A stretch of DNA of 64,000 bases from Bacteroidales bacterium (lineage in GTDB: Bacteria; Bacteroidota; Bacteroidia; Bacteroidales; Bacteroidaceae). The first letter of the stretch is position 1; each line of letters starts with the position of its first letter. The position numbers were made by a program, and so were the translations under genes. Positions 10,357 through 20,201 of this stretch are shown here, piece by piece. The stretch spans positions 1 to 64,000 of the forward strand of contig JAQXZK010000034.1 of assembly GCA_029227175.1 (NCBI GenBank). Direction: 5' to 3'. The notes under the pieces were generated by a model that did not search any database, was not told the DNA's origin, and saw only the letters and a program-made list of their open reading frames with translations.

Positions 10357-10859
10357 GGATGTATGTCGACAGATGATTTGTTATCGTTCTTGATGATTTC
10401 CTGGTGGTTATTCCCGGTCAAAATACTGGTTCCCTTCAATACAATATATTCTACCGATAAGGAATTCTTGGGATTAACCTTTACATAAATTTCGTTAAGT
10501 TTGCAATCCGTTCCATTTATCAATACGATACAGCTCCACTTGCCATTATATTCTTTCAACGTAAGCTTACGCTTGTTATAGGCCTTCAATGTGATAGTCG
10601 CCATCTCGTCCGTAACGTTACTGGTTTTATAACCGTAAGCAAATTTATTCTGAATGTAATTCAACTCGTTGTTGCTTCCATCTATATTATGCCAATAGAC
10701 ATGAATAGGATTTGATTTGTTCAGTTTGCCGTTTACAAGATTGACATCGTAATTGACACAATTCTTGTTTAGACTTCGGGAAATAAAAAACAGAGGTTCT
10801 GATGCCTTCAGTATAACACACGTGAGACACAAGAATAGTGTCAAGAGTCCTTTCTTCAT
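10353..10859 (-). CDS. DUF4833-like secreted protein
   Basis: 168 aa with signal peptide; NPIHVYWHNIDGSNNELNYIQNKFAYGY; 4-bp overlap with downstream gene. Family name from recall. Confidence 0.65.
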   Translation of the reverse strand: MKKGLLTLFLCLTCVILKASEPLFFISRSLNKNCVNYDVNLVNGKLNKSNPIHVYWHNIDGSNNELNYIQNKFAYGYKTSNVTDEMATITLKAYNKRKLTLKEYNGKWSCIVLINGTDCKLNEIYVKVNPKNSLSVEYIVLKGTSILTGNNHQEIIKNDNKSSVDIHP

Positions 10860-11134
10860 CTTTTATAGTTAAATATTTTATGGGATGTCTGTTTACAAGT
10901 CTGCAAAGATATGAATTTCCACGTGATTTTTAGGCAATTCACTCAAAACAGCAGGAAGTTTGTCCGATATTAACAACAAAAAAGAAAAAAGCAACATGGA
11001 CCGGAAATTAATTGCCTTATAGAAAAAGGTGTTTTCCCCTTTATACATATCTTTGTGAACCTCACGCCAGCGTTACTTCCTTGAAGAAAAGGATGTATGC
11101 AGCCCCAATAATGTAATTTTTAAACCCAAACATT

Positions 11135-12070
11135 GTGAATATAGTAAGAAAGGTAATCTTGTGGATTATAGTCATAGCGTGCTGTTTGCCGTTGTTGGTT
11201 ATTGTTGCGGTTCCTCCTATCGTGCTAAATGCGCTGTTTAATAAAAAGGTAATATACGATAGGATATATACGGCATCTGAGTTTGGATTACCCGATCCCG
11301 ACACACTGAATTTACAGGCGTGGGACGACCTAAAGATAAATGTCCTGGAGTTGCGGCCTGACACCTGCAAGGCTGTCATCATCTGTTTGTCGGGCATAGA
11401 GAAGCCTTCTGTTACGGCATTCTATGGGCATGCGCGCCTGTTCCTGCCCAAGGGCTATGCGACACTTTTAGTCGATGTACGAGGGCATGGAGAAAGCGAT
11501 GGCAATCGTATTTGTGCGGGATACCATGAGATGCGAGATGTTAAGGCTGTGACCGACTACATCAGGCAGCAGCCAGCTTATCAGAATCTTCCCGTTGTGG
11601 CCATGGGTCTTTCGTTAGGTGGTGGAATAGCCATCAACAGCATGGCCGAGAATCCAGACATTGATATTTTGGTTACGCTTTCTGCCTTTTCTTCGCTGGA
11701 AGATGTGGTAGCCGACTTACTGACTTACTATGGCATGCCATCTTTTATAGGCACATGCATGAAGCCATCCACCTGGCTATCAGCCTCCATCATGTATGGC
11801 GTAAATCCCTTTACACTGTCTCCCAAGTCACGCATCAAGAAATTGAACGGACGTCCCGCTTTGCTGATGCACACCCGCCAAGACAGCAACGTGCCATTCA
11901 AGAGTTTTGAACGGCTGACGCAGGCTGCAATTGACTCTGTTGAGACCTATGTGCTTGATATTGATGAACATTTCATTACGCCGGATTTTTTTATGCCGGA
12001 AAAGGATGAGTCATACACCCATACGTTGATGTCTTTCCTGGAACGAGCTACGAAGCAAATGGCCAGATAA
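11135..12070 (+). CDS. Alpha/beta hydrolase (GTG start)
   Basis: N-terminal TM; ATLLVDVRGHGESDG and VVAMGLSLGGGIAINS nucleophile elbow; late His region. Confidence 0.85.
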   Translation: MNIVRKVILWIIVIACCLPLLVIVAVPPIVLNALFNKKVIYDRIYTASEFGLPDPDTLNLQAWDDLKINVLELRPDTCKAVIICLSGIEKPSVTAFYGHARLFLPKGYATLLVDVRGHGESDGNRICAGYHEMRDVKAVTDYIRQQPAYQNLPVVAMGLSLGGGIAINSMAENPDIDILVTLSAFSSLEDVVADLLTYYGMPSFIGTCMKPSTWLSASIMYGVNPFTLSPKSRIKKLNGRPALLMHTRQDSNVPFKSFERLTQAAIDSVETYVLDIDEHFITPDFFMPEKDESYTHTLMSFLERATKQMAR

Positions 12071-12088
12071 CAATTGATTGTAAATAAG

Positions 12089-13051
12089 ATGAAAAAGTTT
12101 TTTATCCTTTCGGTTTGTGCTGCCATCATAGGGCTGTTGCTTTATATGACTTATCGGATAGGTCCTTTGTTCAGTTTCTATCTCTTTCCGCCAAGTGTGC
12201 AGGAATATGTACGTCACGCTGTTCTTTTGATGGATCAACACGGAATTTATAGCAACACGGCTACATGGGACAGCATCAGGCAAGAAACCCTTGAAGCTGC
12301 CAAAGTGGCCCGAACATACGAAGAAACACACGACATTCTGGAGAAAGCTCTGAAGGTGGTCGGAGGCAAACATTCGTTTCTGTCCGTTGCCTCCAAGTCT
12401 GTGGAGGGGGAAGACATGACCATGCAGTCTCCAGTCGTTCGTCTGGATGACGATGGCATCCTGTATGTCATGCTCCCTCAGTTTACGGGAAGTCCGAAGC
12501 AGGGAGATGAATATGCCACGAAAGCATACGAACTGATTCGGCAGCATAAGGAGAATATCAAAGGGGTTATCATAGACTTGCGTCACAATACAGGAGGAGA
12601 CATGGGGCCTATGATTACAGCCATTTCACCGTTTCTTCCTGATGGCGAATTTATATCCTGGGGCATTAAAGGTCGGAAAATTCCGGTTGTCCTTGAAAAA
12701 GGGAAAGCCATAGGAGGAGGGACTCCAATCTCTATCAGTGAGCCATTCAAGGTAGAGGATAAGCCTATTGCTATCTTGCAGGATAGCCTCACTTGCAGTT
12801 CGGGTGAGATTGTTTTGCTTGCTTTTCGAGGACTGCCACATACCAGGACTTTTGGTACTCATAGTGGAGGGTATTGCAGCTCGAACATGAGTTACCATCT
12901 GTATGACGGAACAATCATGCAACTGACAAACGGCAAGGACGTTGCTCGCACGGGAGAAGAGTTCTGCGAATATCCGATTGCCCCTGACGAGGAGTGCAAT
13001 GATGCCGATGAAAAGGCGAAAGAATGGCTTGAGTCAATCATCAGAGAATAA
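12089..13051 (+). CDS. S41-family peptidase
   Basis: GVIIDLRHNTGGDMGPM and ILQDSLTCSSGEIVLLAFRG motifs; start trimmed to ATG at 12089. Confidence 0.85.
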   Translation: MKKFFILSVCAAIIGLLLYMTYRIGPLFSFYLFPPSVQEYVRHAVLLMDQHGIYSNTATWDSIRQETLEAAKVARTYEETHDILEKALKVVGGKHSFLSVASKSVEGEDMTMQSPVVRLDDDGILYVMLPQFTGSPKQGDEYATKAYELIRQHKENIKGVIIDLRHNTGGDMGPMITAISPFLPDGEFISWGIKGRKIPVVLEKGKAIGGGTPISISEPFKVEDKPIAILQDSLTCSSGEIVLLAFRGLPHTRTFGTHSGGYCSSNMSYHLYDGTIMQLTNGKDVARTGEEFCEYPIAPDEECNDADEKAKEWLESIIRE

Positions 13052-13078
13052 CATATTAAACCACCATATCTTTTTTTT

Positions 13079-14407
13079 ATGAACATCAGACTTGAACAGC
13101 CACGGGACTTCCGTGAAGTGGAAAACCTTACACGTGAGGCTTTTTGGAATGTATACCGCCCGGGGTGTACGGAGCATTTTGTTTTAAACCGATACAGGAA
13201 GAACCCGGATTTCATGCCTGAACTCGATTTTGTGATGGAAGAAGATGACAGAATCATCGGCCATGTGATGTTCTCTAAGGCAAGTATCACGCAAGAGAAC
13301 GGAAGCGTATGGCCGGCATGGACTTTTGGACCAATCAGTATACTTCCGGCTTACAAGCGTAAGGGCTATGGCTTGAAACTCCTGCAATATGCCATTGGGG
13401 AGGCCCGCGAGGCCTGTGTAGGAGTGCTGTGTATGGAAGGAAATATAGATTTCTATAGGCACGCAGGTTTTGTGCTTGCAAGCTCATTGAAGATTCACTA
13501 TCATGGCGAGCCCAAAGAGAGCGAGGTGCCTTATTTTCTGGCACAGGAACTGATTCCCGGATATTTGCAGGGGATAGAGGGGACCTACCATACGCCTAAA
13601 GGCTATTATGTGGCAGATGAATATCCCGAATATTTCGCCCATTATGAGTCTACCTTTCCAAGCAAGATTAAGAAACTCCAGAGCGGACAGTTGCCTCAGT
13701 TCTGTCAAAGTTGCTGCATGCCGTTGACGAAAGAGGAGGATTGTGGCAGATGTTCCGATGGAAACATCTGTTTTGACTACTGCAAGTATTGTTATGATGG
13801 GGGCAGGTTTTTGCATGATTATACGATGGAGGAAATGATTGCCCACTGCTCGCAGTTTGCCGGTACTTTTGAGCCTCCGATTTCCAAAGAAGCATACATC
13901 CTTCAAATGAGGCATATTTTTCCTCAGTTAAAGCGTTGGCGTAACCCGAACGTGGACGGTTCCGACACCCAATCCGTCAGCGGTTTCTTGTCTGCTGTAC
14001 AGGTAGCCGACATAGAGCACTTGATAGATACCCTGCCCGTTGCTTATATCTCTTCTGTCGACGGTGAGGGATTCCCCTGGACAAAGGCCATGTTTTCACC
14101 CCGGAAACGCGATGGAATCAAGGTTTTCTACTTTACGACCAACACGAGTTCCTTGCGTGTTGCCCAGTATGAAGCCAACTCCAAAGCCAGTCTGTATTTC
14201 TGCGATGAAAGAGGATTCAGAGGTGTAATGTTACGTGGTAGAATGGAAGTCCTGACCGATGCAGCCAGTAAGGAATTGATTTGGCGTGAAGGTGATACGG
14301 AATATTATCCTGGCGGATTGACAGATCCCGACTACTGCGTACTTCGGTTTACCGCTATTGACGGACGCTTTTACAGTGATTACAACCCCCGAAGTTTCAC
14401 GGTTTAA
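13079..14407 (+). CDS. Trifunctional fusion: GNAT acetyltransferase + Cys-rich zinc ribbon + PNPOx-like FMN split barrel
   Basis: GNAT motif LPAYKRKGYGLKLLQYAI; CQSCCMPLTKEEDCGRCSDGNICFDYCKYCY; C-terminus VAYISSVDGEGFPWTKAMFSP...SLYFCDERGFRGVMLRGRMEV. Confidence 0.85.
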   Translation: MNIRLEQPRDFREVENLTREAFWNVYRPGCTEHFVLNRYRKNPDFMPELDFVMEEDDRIIGHVMFSKASITQENGSVWPAWTFGPISILPAYKRKGYGLKLLQYAIGEAREACVGVLCMEGNIDFYRHAGFVLASSLKIHYHGEPKESEVPYFLAQELIPGYLQGIEGTYHTPKGYYVADEYPEYFAHYESTFPSKIKKLQSGQLPQFCQSCCMPLTKEEDCGRCSDGNICFDYCKYCYDGGRFLHDYTMEEMIAHCSQFAGTFEPPISKEAYILQMRHIFPQLKRWRNPNVDGSDTQSVSGFLSAVQVADIEHLIDTLPVAYISSVDGEGFPWTKAMFSPRKRDGIKVFYFTTNTSSLRVAQYEANSKASLYFCDERGFRGVMLRGRMEVLTDAASKELIWREGDTEYYPGGLTDPDYCVLRFTAIDGRFYSDYNPRSFTV

Positions 14408-14421
14408 CAGCAATCTGTCAA

Positions 14422-14465
14422 GCGTTTGAATGGCGTTTGAATGATGTTCGAACACCGTTTAAAGA
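14422..14465. repeat. Four 11-bp direct repeats (last two degenerate)
   Basis: GCGTTTGAATG / GCGTTTGAATG / ATGTTCGAACA / CCGTTTAAAGA, head to tail. Confidence 0.75.
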
Positions 14466-14589
14466 AAACCGGGATTGGCCTCGAAAGTCGTGCGACTCAG
14501 ACAAGCTGATTCCTTATTTAGGAGTAAAATAATCTGACAATTTACGGCTTGGCTCAGCCAAAGGCTATTTTCGGACTCGCCTTTTCTAT

Positions 14590-14633
14590 TAAATGACACG
14601 GTCGAATAATATAAATGACATGATCGAATAATA
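14590..14633. repeat. 22-bp direct repeat, two copies
   Basis: TAAATGACACGGTCGAATAATA then TAAATGACATGATCGAATAATA. Confidence 0.85.
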
Positions 14634-14730
14634 GTTTTGGCAAGGGTCAATTTATGACACGTTTCAAGTGCCTCTACAAGTATCTGTAGAGGGGGTATAG
14701 CCGGTTTACCGCTAAACATATTATGATGGT

Positions 14731-14774
14731 AAAAAATCCATACACCTTCCAGTTGGATGTGTGTATGGATTTTA
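14731..14774. terminator. Bidirectional hairpin terminator
   Basis: AAAATCCATACAC-15 nt-GTGTATGGATTTT, perfect 13-bp arms between convergent genes. Confidence 0.85.
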
Positions 14775-14788
14775 TAGCGATAGGATTC

Positions 14789-15379
14789 TTACTTGGAAAG
14801 GCAGAATCCGACCATCATGCCGTCATAACTCTTGGCCAGTTCGCTAACCGTATTGAGGGTAGGATTGTTGAGCGTATTGGCCATAAAAGTCACGATGCCT
14901 AGCAGCTTGTCTGCATTGAAAAGGATTTTAAGTGAAGACGTACTTGCCGTAATCTTCGCATTGACTTTCGCAAGGTTTGAGTTTCCAAACGAGAAAACGA
15001 TGCGGTTGTTGCTTGAGTCGTACTCGTATGTGCCTTGCAAGGTCTTTTTGCCATTGATAGTGAATGTTTTGTCGCTTTTGAAGGTGAATGATACAGCGCC
15101 TGCCTTGAGCCCAATCTTGGCCAACTGTTCGTCAAATTTGCTTTCTATGGTGGTCGATGCGGCTGCACCTCCGGCCGACATCAAGATGTTGTCCGACTCA
15201 AATTCGACTGCCGAGCCCTTCAGCACCCAGGTTCCTGTGATGTCAGTAGCCGTAGACTTGCCTGTAATCAAACTCACGGTGTTTGAAATCTTGTCCAGAA
15301 TGTTGCTCAACTGGGCATTTGCATGCGGCGTGTTGCACATACAGGCCAAAAAAGTCATGATTAGAGATAACTTCTTCAT
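14789..15379 (-). CDS. DUF4923-like secreted protein
   Basis: 196 aa; signal peptide; GTWVLKGSAVEFES...; family name recalled. Confidence 0.7.
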   Translation of the reverse strand: MKKLSLIMTFLACMCNTPHANAQLSNILDKISNTVSLITGKSTATDITGTWVLKGSAVEFESDNILMSAGGAAASTTIESKFDEQLAKIGLKAGAVSFTFKSDKTFTINGKKTLQGTYEYDSSNNRIVFSFGNSNLAKVNAKITASTSSLKILFNADKLLGIVTFMANTLNNPTLNTVSELAKSYDGMMVGFCLSK

Positions 15380-15402
15380 AAATAATTATAGTAGTTATTT
15401 AG

Positions 15403-16014
15403 TCAAAGAAGGCTTTTATTCAACTCCTGATTGATATTGCTGATGTAGTCGAGCAGTTCTTCACGCCCCTTGCGCGTTTCCGAAGAGGTGATGAAATAGG
15501 GCGGTAGTTCTTCCCATTCCTCCTGCAACTTCTTCAGATAGGCATTGATGTTTGACTTCAAGGCACTACCGCCGGATTTATCGGCTTTGGTAAAGACAAT
15601 GGCAAATGGAATCCCGTTTTCACCCAGCCACGTAATAAACTTCAAATCTATCTCCATAGGAGCATGCCGGCTGTCTATCAACACAAACAAACAAGTCATT
15701 TGTTCGCGAAGCAGGATATAATCGTTAATGATACGGCTGATCTGCTGCTGCCCCTTCTGCCCACGTTTGGCATAGCCATATCCAGGGAGATCGACCAGGT
15801 ACCAGTTCTTGTTGATGAGAAAGTGGTTGATGAGCAGCGTCTTGCCCGGAGTAGAAGATGTCATGGCAAGTCCTTTGCGGTTGGTCAGCATATTGATGAG
15901 ACTTGACTTGCCTACATTTGAACGACCAATGAAGGCATACTCGGGAAGACGGCCTTCCGGACATTTCCTGACGTCAACATTACTGATGACATATTCCGCA
16001 CTTTTAATTTCCAT
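15403..16014 (-). CDS. engB: Ribosome biogenesis GTP-binding protein EngB/YsxC
   Basis: [34 protein letters not shown]. Confidence 0.95.
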   Translation of the reverse strand: MEIKSAEYVISNVDVRKCPEGRLPEYAFIGRSNVGKSSLINMLTNRKGLAMTSSTPGKTLLINHFLINKNWYLVDLPGYGYAKRGQKGQQQISRIINDYILLREQMTCLFVLIDSRHAPMEIDLKFITWLGENGIPFAIVFTKADKSGGSALKSNINAYLKKLQEEWEELPPYFITSSETRKGREELLDYISNINQELNKSLL

Positions 16015-17470
16015 AAGTTTCTGTTTTCTTTTGATTAAAATTAAGTAGCCACAATCCCATGAAAGTCAACAATCCGTTGAACATCAGGAGTTCATAACCG
16101 AATTTGTAATTCCAGAGGCTGACAGTAAGCTGATTGATAACGTAACAAATGATAGGGGATGCAATGGCAATATAGGGCACATAGCGGTCTTGCGTAGCAC
16201 GTCGCGTAAATAAGCCATAGGCATAAAGGCCAAGCAGGGGACCGTATGTGTAGGACACAATGGTAAACAAGGCATCGATGATACTGCTGTTATCAAGAGC
16301 CTTGAACAAGAGAATAAAAAGAATAAAGACAGCAGTGATGGCCAGATGAATCCGCTTGCGAGTTTTCTCTGCTCGTTCACGACTCATTTTGTCTGTCTCT
16401 AAAAGGTCAATACAGCAACTCGTCGTAAGTGCAGTCAACGCTGAGTCAGCGCTACTGAATGCAGCCGCAATGATGCCTATGGTGAATGAGACCAGCACTC
16501 CATAACCCAGATACCCGCCTGCGGCAAACAATGGCAGCATCTCGTCTCCTTTCGCCGGCAAATCCATGCCCATTTCACCGGCAAGAACCGTCAACAAAAT
16601 GCCCAATGAAAGGAATAGCAGGTTCACAGGCACAAATGCCAGCCCATACCAATACATGTTCTTCTGAGACTCTTTCAATGTCCTGCACGAAAGGTTCTTC
16701 TGCATCATATCCTGATCAAGACCGGTCATCACAATGGTAATAAATATACCGCTGACAAACTGCTTGACAAAGTGCTGGGTCGAATGCCAGTCGCTCCACT
16801 CAAATATCCGGCTGTAAGGATGCTCGCGTATGGTCCGGACCATGCCGGCCAAGTCAAGATGAAGCAGATGGCCCACCTGCCATATAATCAGAACCAAAGA
16901 GACAAGCATACACAAAGTCTGAAAACTGTCTGTCCACACAATGGCTTTTATGCCACTTTTGCGAGTATAGAGCCATATCAGAACGAGAATGCCGATAATC
17001 GTCATTCCAAACGGGATATGCAAGTTCTCAAAAACAAACTGTTGCAGGATAATCGCCACCAGATATAACCGTGCTGCTGCACTGACCATCTTTGAAACCA
17101 GAAAAAAGGAAGCGCCGGTCTTGTAGGTACACCGGCCGAATCGGGTCTTCAGATAGGTGTATATAGACGTCAGGTTCAGCCTATAATAAAGCGGCAGAAG
17201 CACCTGAGCTATAACAAGGTAACCGAAGTAGAACCCCAGACACGTCTGCATATAAGTCATGTCAATGTACCTTACCATACCGGGAACCGAGACAAACGTG
17301 ACACCGGACAAGGAGGCGCCAATCATACCAAAAGCGACAAGATACCAGGGAGAGTTTCTATTCCCTCGAAAGAAAGTATCATTGTCTGCATTTTTCCCGG
17401 TAAAATGGGAGACAACAAGCAATAATCCAAAGTAAACGAGGATAGTAAGCAATATGTATAGTCCGTTCAT
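16004..17470 (-). CDS. Sodium:solute symporter family protein
   Basis: About 12-13 TM segments; [31 protein letters not shown]. Start trimmed to MNGLYIL. Confidence 0.9.
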   Translation of the reverse strand: MNGLYILLTILVYFGLLLVVSHFTGKNADNDTFFRGNRNSPWYLVAFGMIGASLSGVTFVSVPGMVRYIDMTYMQTCLGFYFGYLVIAQVLLPLYYRLNLTSIYTYLKTRFGRCTYKTGASFFLVSKMVSAAARLYLVAIILQQFVFENLHIPFGMTIIGILVLIWLYTRKSGIKAIVWTDSFQTLCMLVSLVLIIWQVGHLLHLDLAGMVRTIREHPYSRIFEWSDWHSTQHFVKQFVSGIFITIVMTGLDQDMMQKNLSCRTLKESQKNMYWYGLAFVPVNLLFLSLGILLTVLAGEMGMDLPAKGDEMLPLFAAGGYLGYGVLVSFTIGIIAAAFSSADSALTALTTSCCIDLLETDKMSRERAEKTRKRIHLAITAVFILFILLFKALDNSSIIDALFTIVSYTYGPLLGLYAYGLFTRRATQDRYVPYIAIASPIICYVINQLTVSLWNYKFGYELLMFNGLLTFMGLWLLNFNQKKTETYGN

Positions 17471-17588
17471 GGGATGTCTTAAAAAGATTGCAAAAATAGA
17501 CATAAGCCTTCTAACTTCAAATTATTTTTGGCTCATATTAGGTTTATTTAGTATCTTCGTACCTCGTTACAAAAAACTAAAACGAACC

Positions 17589-18206
17589 ATGAACCAGCAA
17601 TATCCCTCCGCGCTCTTACAGAAAGCCATTGACGAATTTGCCAAATTGCCGGGAGTAGGGCGCAAAACAGCATTGAGACTGGTGTTACATCTGCTTCGCC
17701 AAGACACAGAAACGGTACAGGCGTTTGCTGACGCAGTCCTACATCTCCGTCAAGAGGTGAAATACTGTAAGGTGTGCCATAACATCTCCGACAGCGATAT
17801 ATGCGAAATATGTGCCAATCCATCGAGAGACACATCGCGTATCTGCGTCGTAGAATCCATTCGCGACGTCATGGCGGTCGAGGCCACTCAGCAGTTCCGC
17901 GGCTTGTACCATGTGCTGGGAGGTATCATCTCTCCGATGGATGGTATAGGCCCCAGTGATTTACAGATTGACAGCCTGGTAGAACGTGTTAAGAAAGGTG
18001 GAATAGACGAGGTCATTCTTGCACTTAGCACGACCATGGAAGGAGATACTACAAACTTTTATATATACCGCAAGTTAGAAGGACTTGATGTAAAACTCTC
18101 GGTGATTGCACGAGGCATTTCCGTGGGTGATGAATTGGAATATGCCGACGAGATAACATTGGGACGTAGTATCCTCAACCGTACGCCGTTTGATGGCCGA
18201 TTGTAA
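17589..18206 (+). CDS. recR: Recombination mediator RecR
   Basis: [18 protein letters not shown]4 zinc finger [16 protein letters not shown]; Toprim region. Confidence 0.95.
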   Translation: MNQQYPSALLQKAIDEFAKLPGVGRKTALRLVLHLLRQDTETVQAFADAVLHLRQEVKYCKVCHNISDSDICEICANPSRDTSRICVVESIRDVMAVEATQQFRGLYHVLGGIISPMDGIGPSDLQIDSLVERVKKGGIDEVILALSTTMEGDTTNFYIYRKLEGLDVKLSVIARGISVGDELEYADEITLGRSILNRTPFDGRL

Positions 18207-18229
18207 AACCTTATAAAAAGAACCCCTTT

Positions 18230-18682
18230 ATGGATGAAAAGTTGAGAAAAATCCAAATAGCATACTTTGCCTTATATACGATGATAGCTCTGCTGATTGT
18301 ATTAGGTGAGACTGATATCTGGTCATTGGACGGGGTATGGACAGACAAACAGGTATGGGCTTATTATTACCAGACCATCGTCATACTGCTCACCGTGGCA
18401 TGTGTTCCCGCTGCACTAAAATACTTTGCCGTCTGGTTATCTCACCAAATAGATCAGATGCCTCTGGCCGAAGCGTTGAAGGCTTATGTCAGACTGTCAC
18501 TTTTGCGCATTGCCCTCTTGGCTTTGCCTGCCATTGCTGGAGTAGTGGGGTATTACCTGCTCCTAAACACCTCTTGCCTGCTGTGTACATGCATTTCATT
18601 GATTGCAACCTTCTTCTGTTGGCCAAGCATGGAACGCATGAAACGTGACCTGCACATTGAAGCGGATAATGACATGCCATGA
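18230..18682 (+). CDS. Hypothetical membrane protein
   Basis: 150 aa, hydrophobic segments; overlaps following GT2 gene by 4 bp. Confidence 0.75.
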   Translation: MDEKLRKIQIAYFALYTMIALLIVLGETDIWSLDGVWTDKQVWAYYYQTIVILLTVACVPAALKYFAVWLSHQIDQMPLAEALKAYVRLSLLRIALLALPAIAGVVGYYLLLNTSCLLCTCISLIATFFCWPSMERMKRDLHIEADNDMP

Positions 18683-19560
18683 AACTGCAGGTTGTCATCG
18701 TAAACTATAATGTATGCTTCATACTGGAGCAATGCCTGAGAACCGTAGAACAAGCCCTGAAAGACATTGGCCCATGTATGGTTACAGTCATAGACAACGC
18801 TTCGACCGACAATTCCAGCAGTTATCTTCCACACCGTTTCCCACAAGTCCATTTCGTGTGGAATCAAGAAAATAAAGGGTTTGCAGCTGCCTGCAATCAG
18901 GCCATTCGCCTGAATGATTCTTCAACCTATGTGCTCCTGCTTAACCCCGATACCCTCCTACAAGAAGATACACTCTTACGTTGCATAGACTTCCTAGATA
19001 ATCACAAGGAAACCGCAGCTGTCGGTGTACGTTTACTTGATGGCAAGGGGCATTATCTTCCCGAATCCATGCGTCGAATCCCCACGCTCATGGGAGCCTT
19101 TGGCCATTTTACTGGTTTAGAAAGATTATTCCCGGAATCATCATGGGACACCTATTACATCCGGCCTTCTCAAGAGGAAGTTCCTCAGGAAATCGATGTC
19201 CTGCCGGGAGCCTTTATCATGATTCGTCGAAAAGAGCTGGAATCATGTGGAGGATTGGATGAAGAATATTTCATGTATGCAGAAGATATAGAACTGTCAT
19301 ACCAGCTAAGGAGTAGAGGACTACAACTGTTCTGTCTGCCTCTTTCCATCACACACCTCAAAGGAAAGAGCACCCATAGACATACGCCATTCTTCATCCG
19401 ACATTTCTATGGCACCATGATTACCTTCATCAGAAAACATCCGGAACTATACCCCCCGTATAAGGCTCTGCCAGCCATCTTTTTTCTCCATATACTAATG
19501 TCTGTACAATATCTGATCATTAAAATCAGAGTATTCTTCGAAAAGAACCATCAAGAATAG
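18679..19560 (+). CDS. Family 2 glycosyltransferase
   Basis: VVIVNYNVCFILEQCLRTV, VIDNASTDNS, LLLNPDTLL, EEYFMYAEDIELSYQLRSRG. Confidence 0.92.
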   Translation: MKLQVVIVNYNVCFILEQCLRTVEQALKDIGPCMVTVIDNASTDNSSSYLPHRFPQVHFVWNQENKGFAAACNQAIRLNDSSTYVLLLNPDTLLQEDTLLRCIDFLDNHKETAAVGVRLLDGKGHYLPESMRRIPTLMGAFGHFTGLERLFPESSWDTYYIRPSQEEVPQEIDVLPGAFIMIRRKELESCGGLDEEYFMYAEDIELSYQLRSRGLQLFCLPLSITHLKGKSTHRHTPFFIRHFYGTMITFIRKHPELYPPYKALPAIFFLHILMSVQYLIIKIRVFFEKNHQE

Positions 19561-19592
19561 ATATTTTTTTTCAAAGAAAATCGACAGATTTG

Positions 19593-19622
19593 TTGCAAAA
19601 ACCAAAATTATGCCTACCTTTG
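19593..19622 (+). promoter_or_regulatory. Bacteroidetes-type promoter for tRNA-Asp
   Basis: TTG-N19-TACCTTTG upstream of tRNA-Asp. Confidence 0.7.
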
Positions 19623-19651
19623 CAACCGCAATCACGAAATGATAGCCTTTT

Positions 19652-19725
19652 GGTGCGTTAGTTCAGTTGGTTAGAATACATGCCTGTCACGCATGGGGTC
19701 ACGGGTTCGAGTCCCGTACGCACCG
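19652..19725 (+). tRNA. tRNA-Asp (GTC)
   Basis: Acceptor GGTGCGT/ACGCACC, T-loop GGTTCGAGTCC, anticodon loop CTGTCAC. Confidence 0.95.
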
Positions 19726-19757
19726 CGATAAACGTTGAAAATCAATAAATTACAAAG

Positions 19758-19801
19758 AAAACACCCGATTTTACACCCAATAATGTAAAATCGGGTGTTT
19801 T
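19758..19801 (+). terminator. Hairpin terminator after tRNA-Asp
   Basis: AAACACCCGATTTTACA ... TGTAAAATCGGGTGTTT. Confidence 0.85.
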
Positions 19802-19923
19802 GATTTAATAGCAAAGTGGGCAATACAAATAATATCTACTGAGCCGAGGTAACCGGTGGGCTGGTAGAAGATTATGGTGTACATAAAAAATCCTCACCTT
19901 TGGTAGATGAGGATTCAAGATTG

Positions 19924-19997
19924 TGACCCCGACAGGATTCAAACCTGTAACCTTTTGATCCGTAGTCAAATGCTCTATTCAGTTGAGCTACGGGGCC
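19924..19997 (-). tRNA. tRNA-Arg (ACG)
   Basis: Reverse strand GGCCCCGTAGCTCAACTGAATAGAGCATTTGACTACGGATCAAAAGGTTACAGGTTTGAATCCTGTCGGGGTCA; anticodon ACG. Confidence 0.95.
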
Positions 19998-20045
19998 GAA
20001 TCACAATTTAGTGTCATAAACATTAAGCGATAAGTAGTTTTTTCG

Positions 20046-20119
20046 TGACCCCGACAGGATTCAAACCTGTAACCTTTTGATCCGTAGTCAAATGCTCTAT
20101 TCAGTTGAGCTACGGGGCC
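20046..20119 (-). tRNA. tRNA-Arg (ACG), second identical copy
   Basis: Same 74-nt sequence as 19924-19997. Confidence 0.95.
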
Positions 20120-20201
20120 GAGATTCTCTCGCTTTTGCGGTTGCAAATGTATCATGTTTTTCTATAACACGCAAGTCTTTTGATATCTTTTTTGAAAAAA
20201 A

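Noticed and set aside
19652-20160. tRNA-borne integration site of a genomic island
   Set aside because: No integrase, no repeated tRNA 3' end as an att site, and flanking genes are ordinary chromosomal genes.
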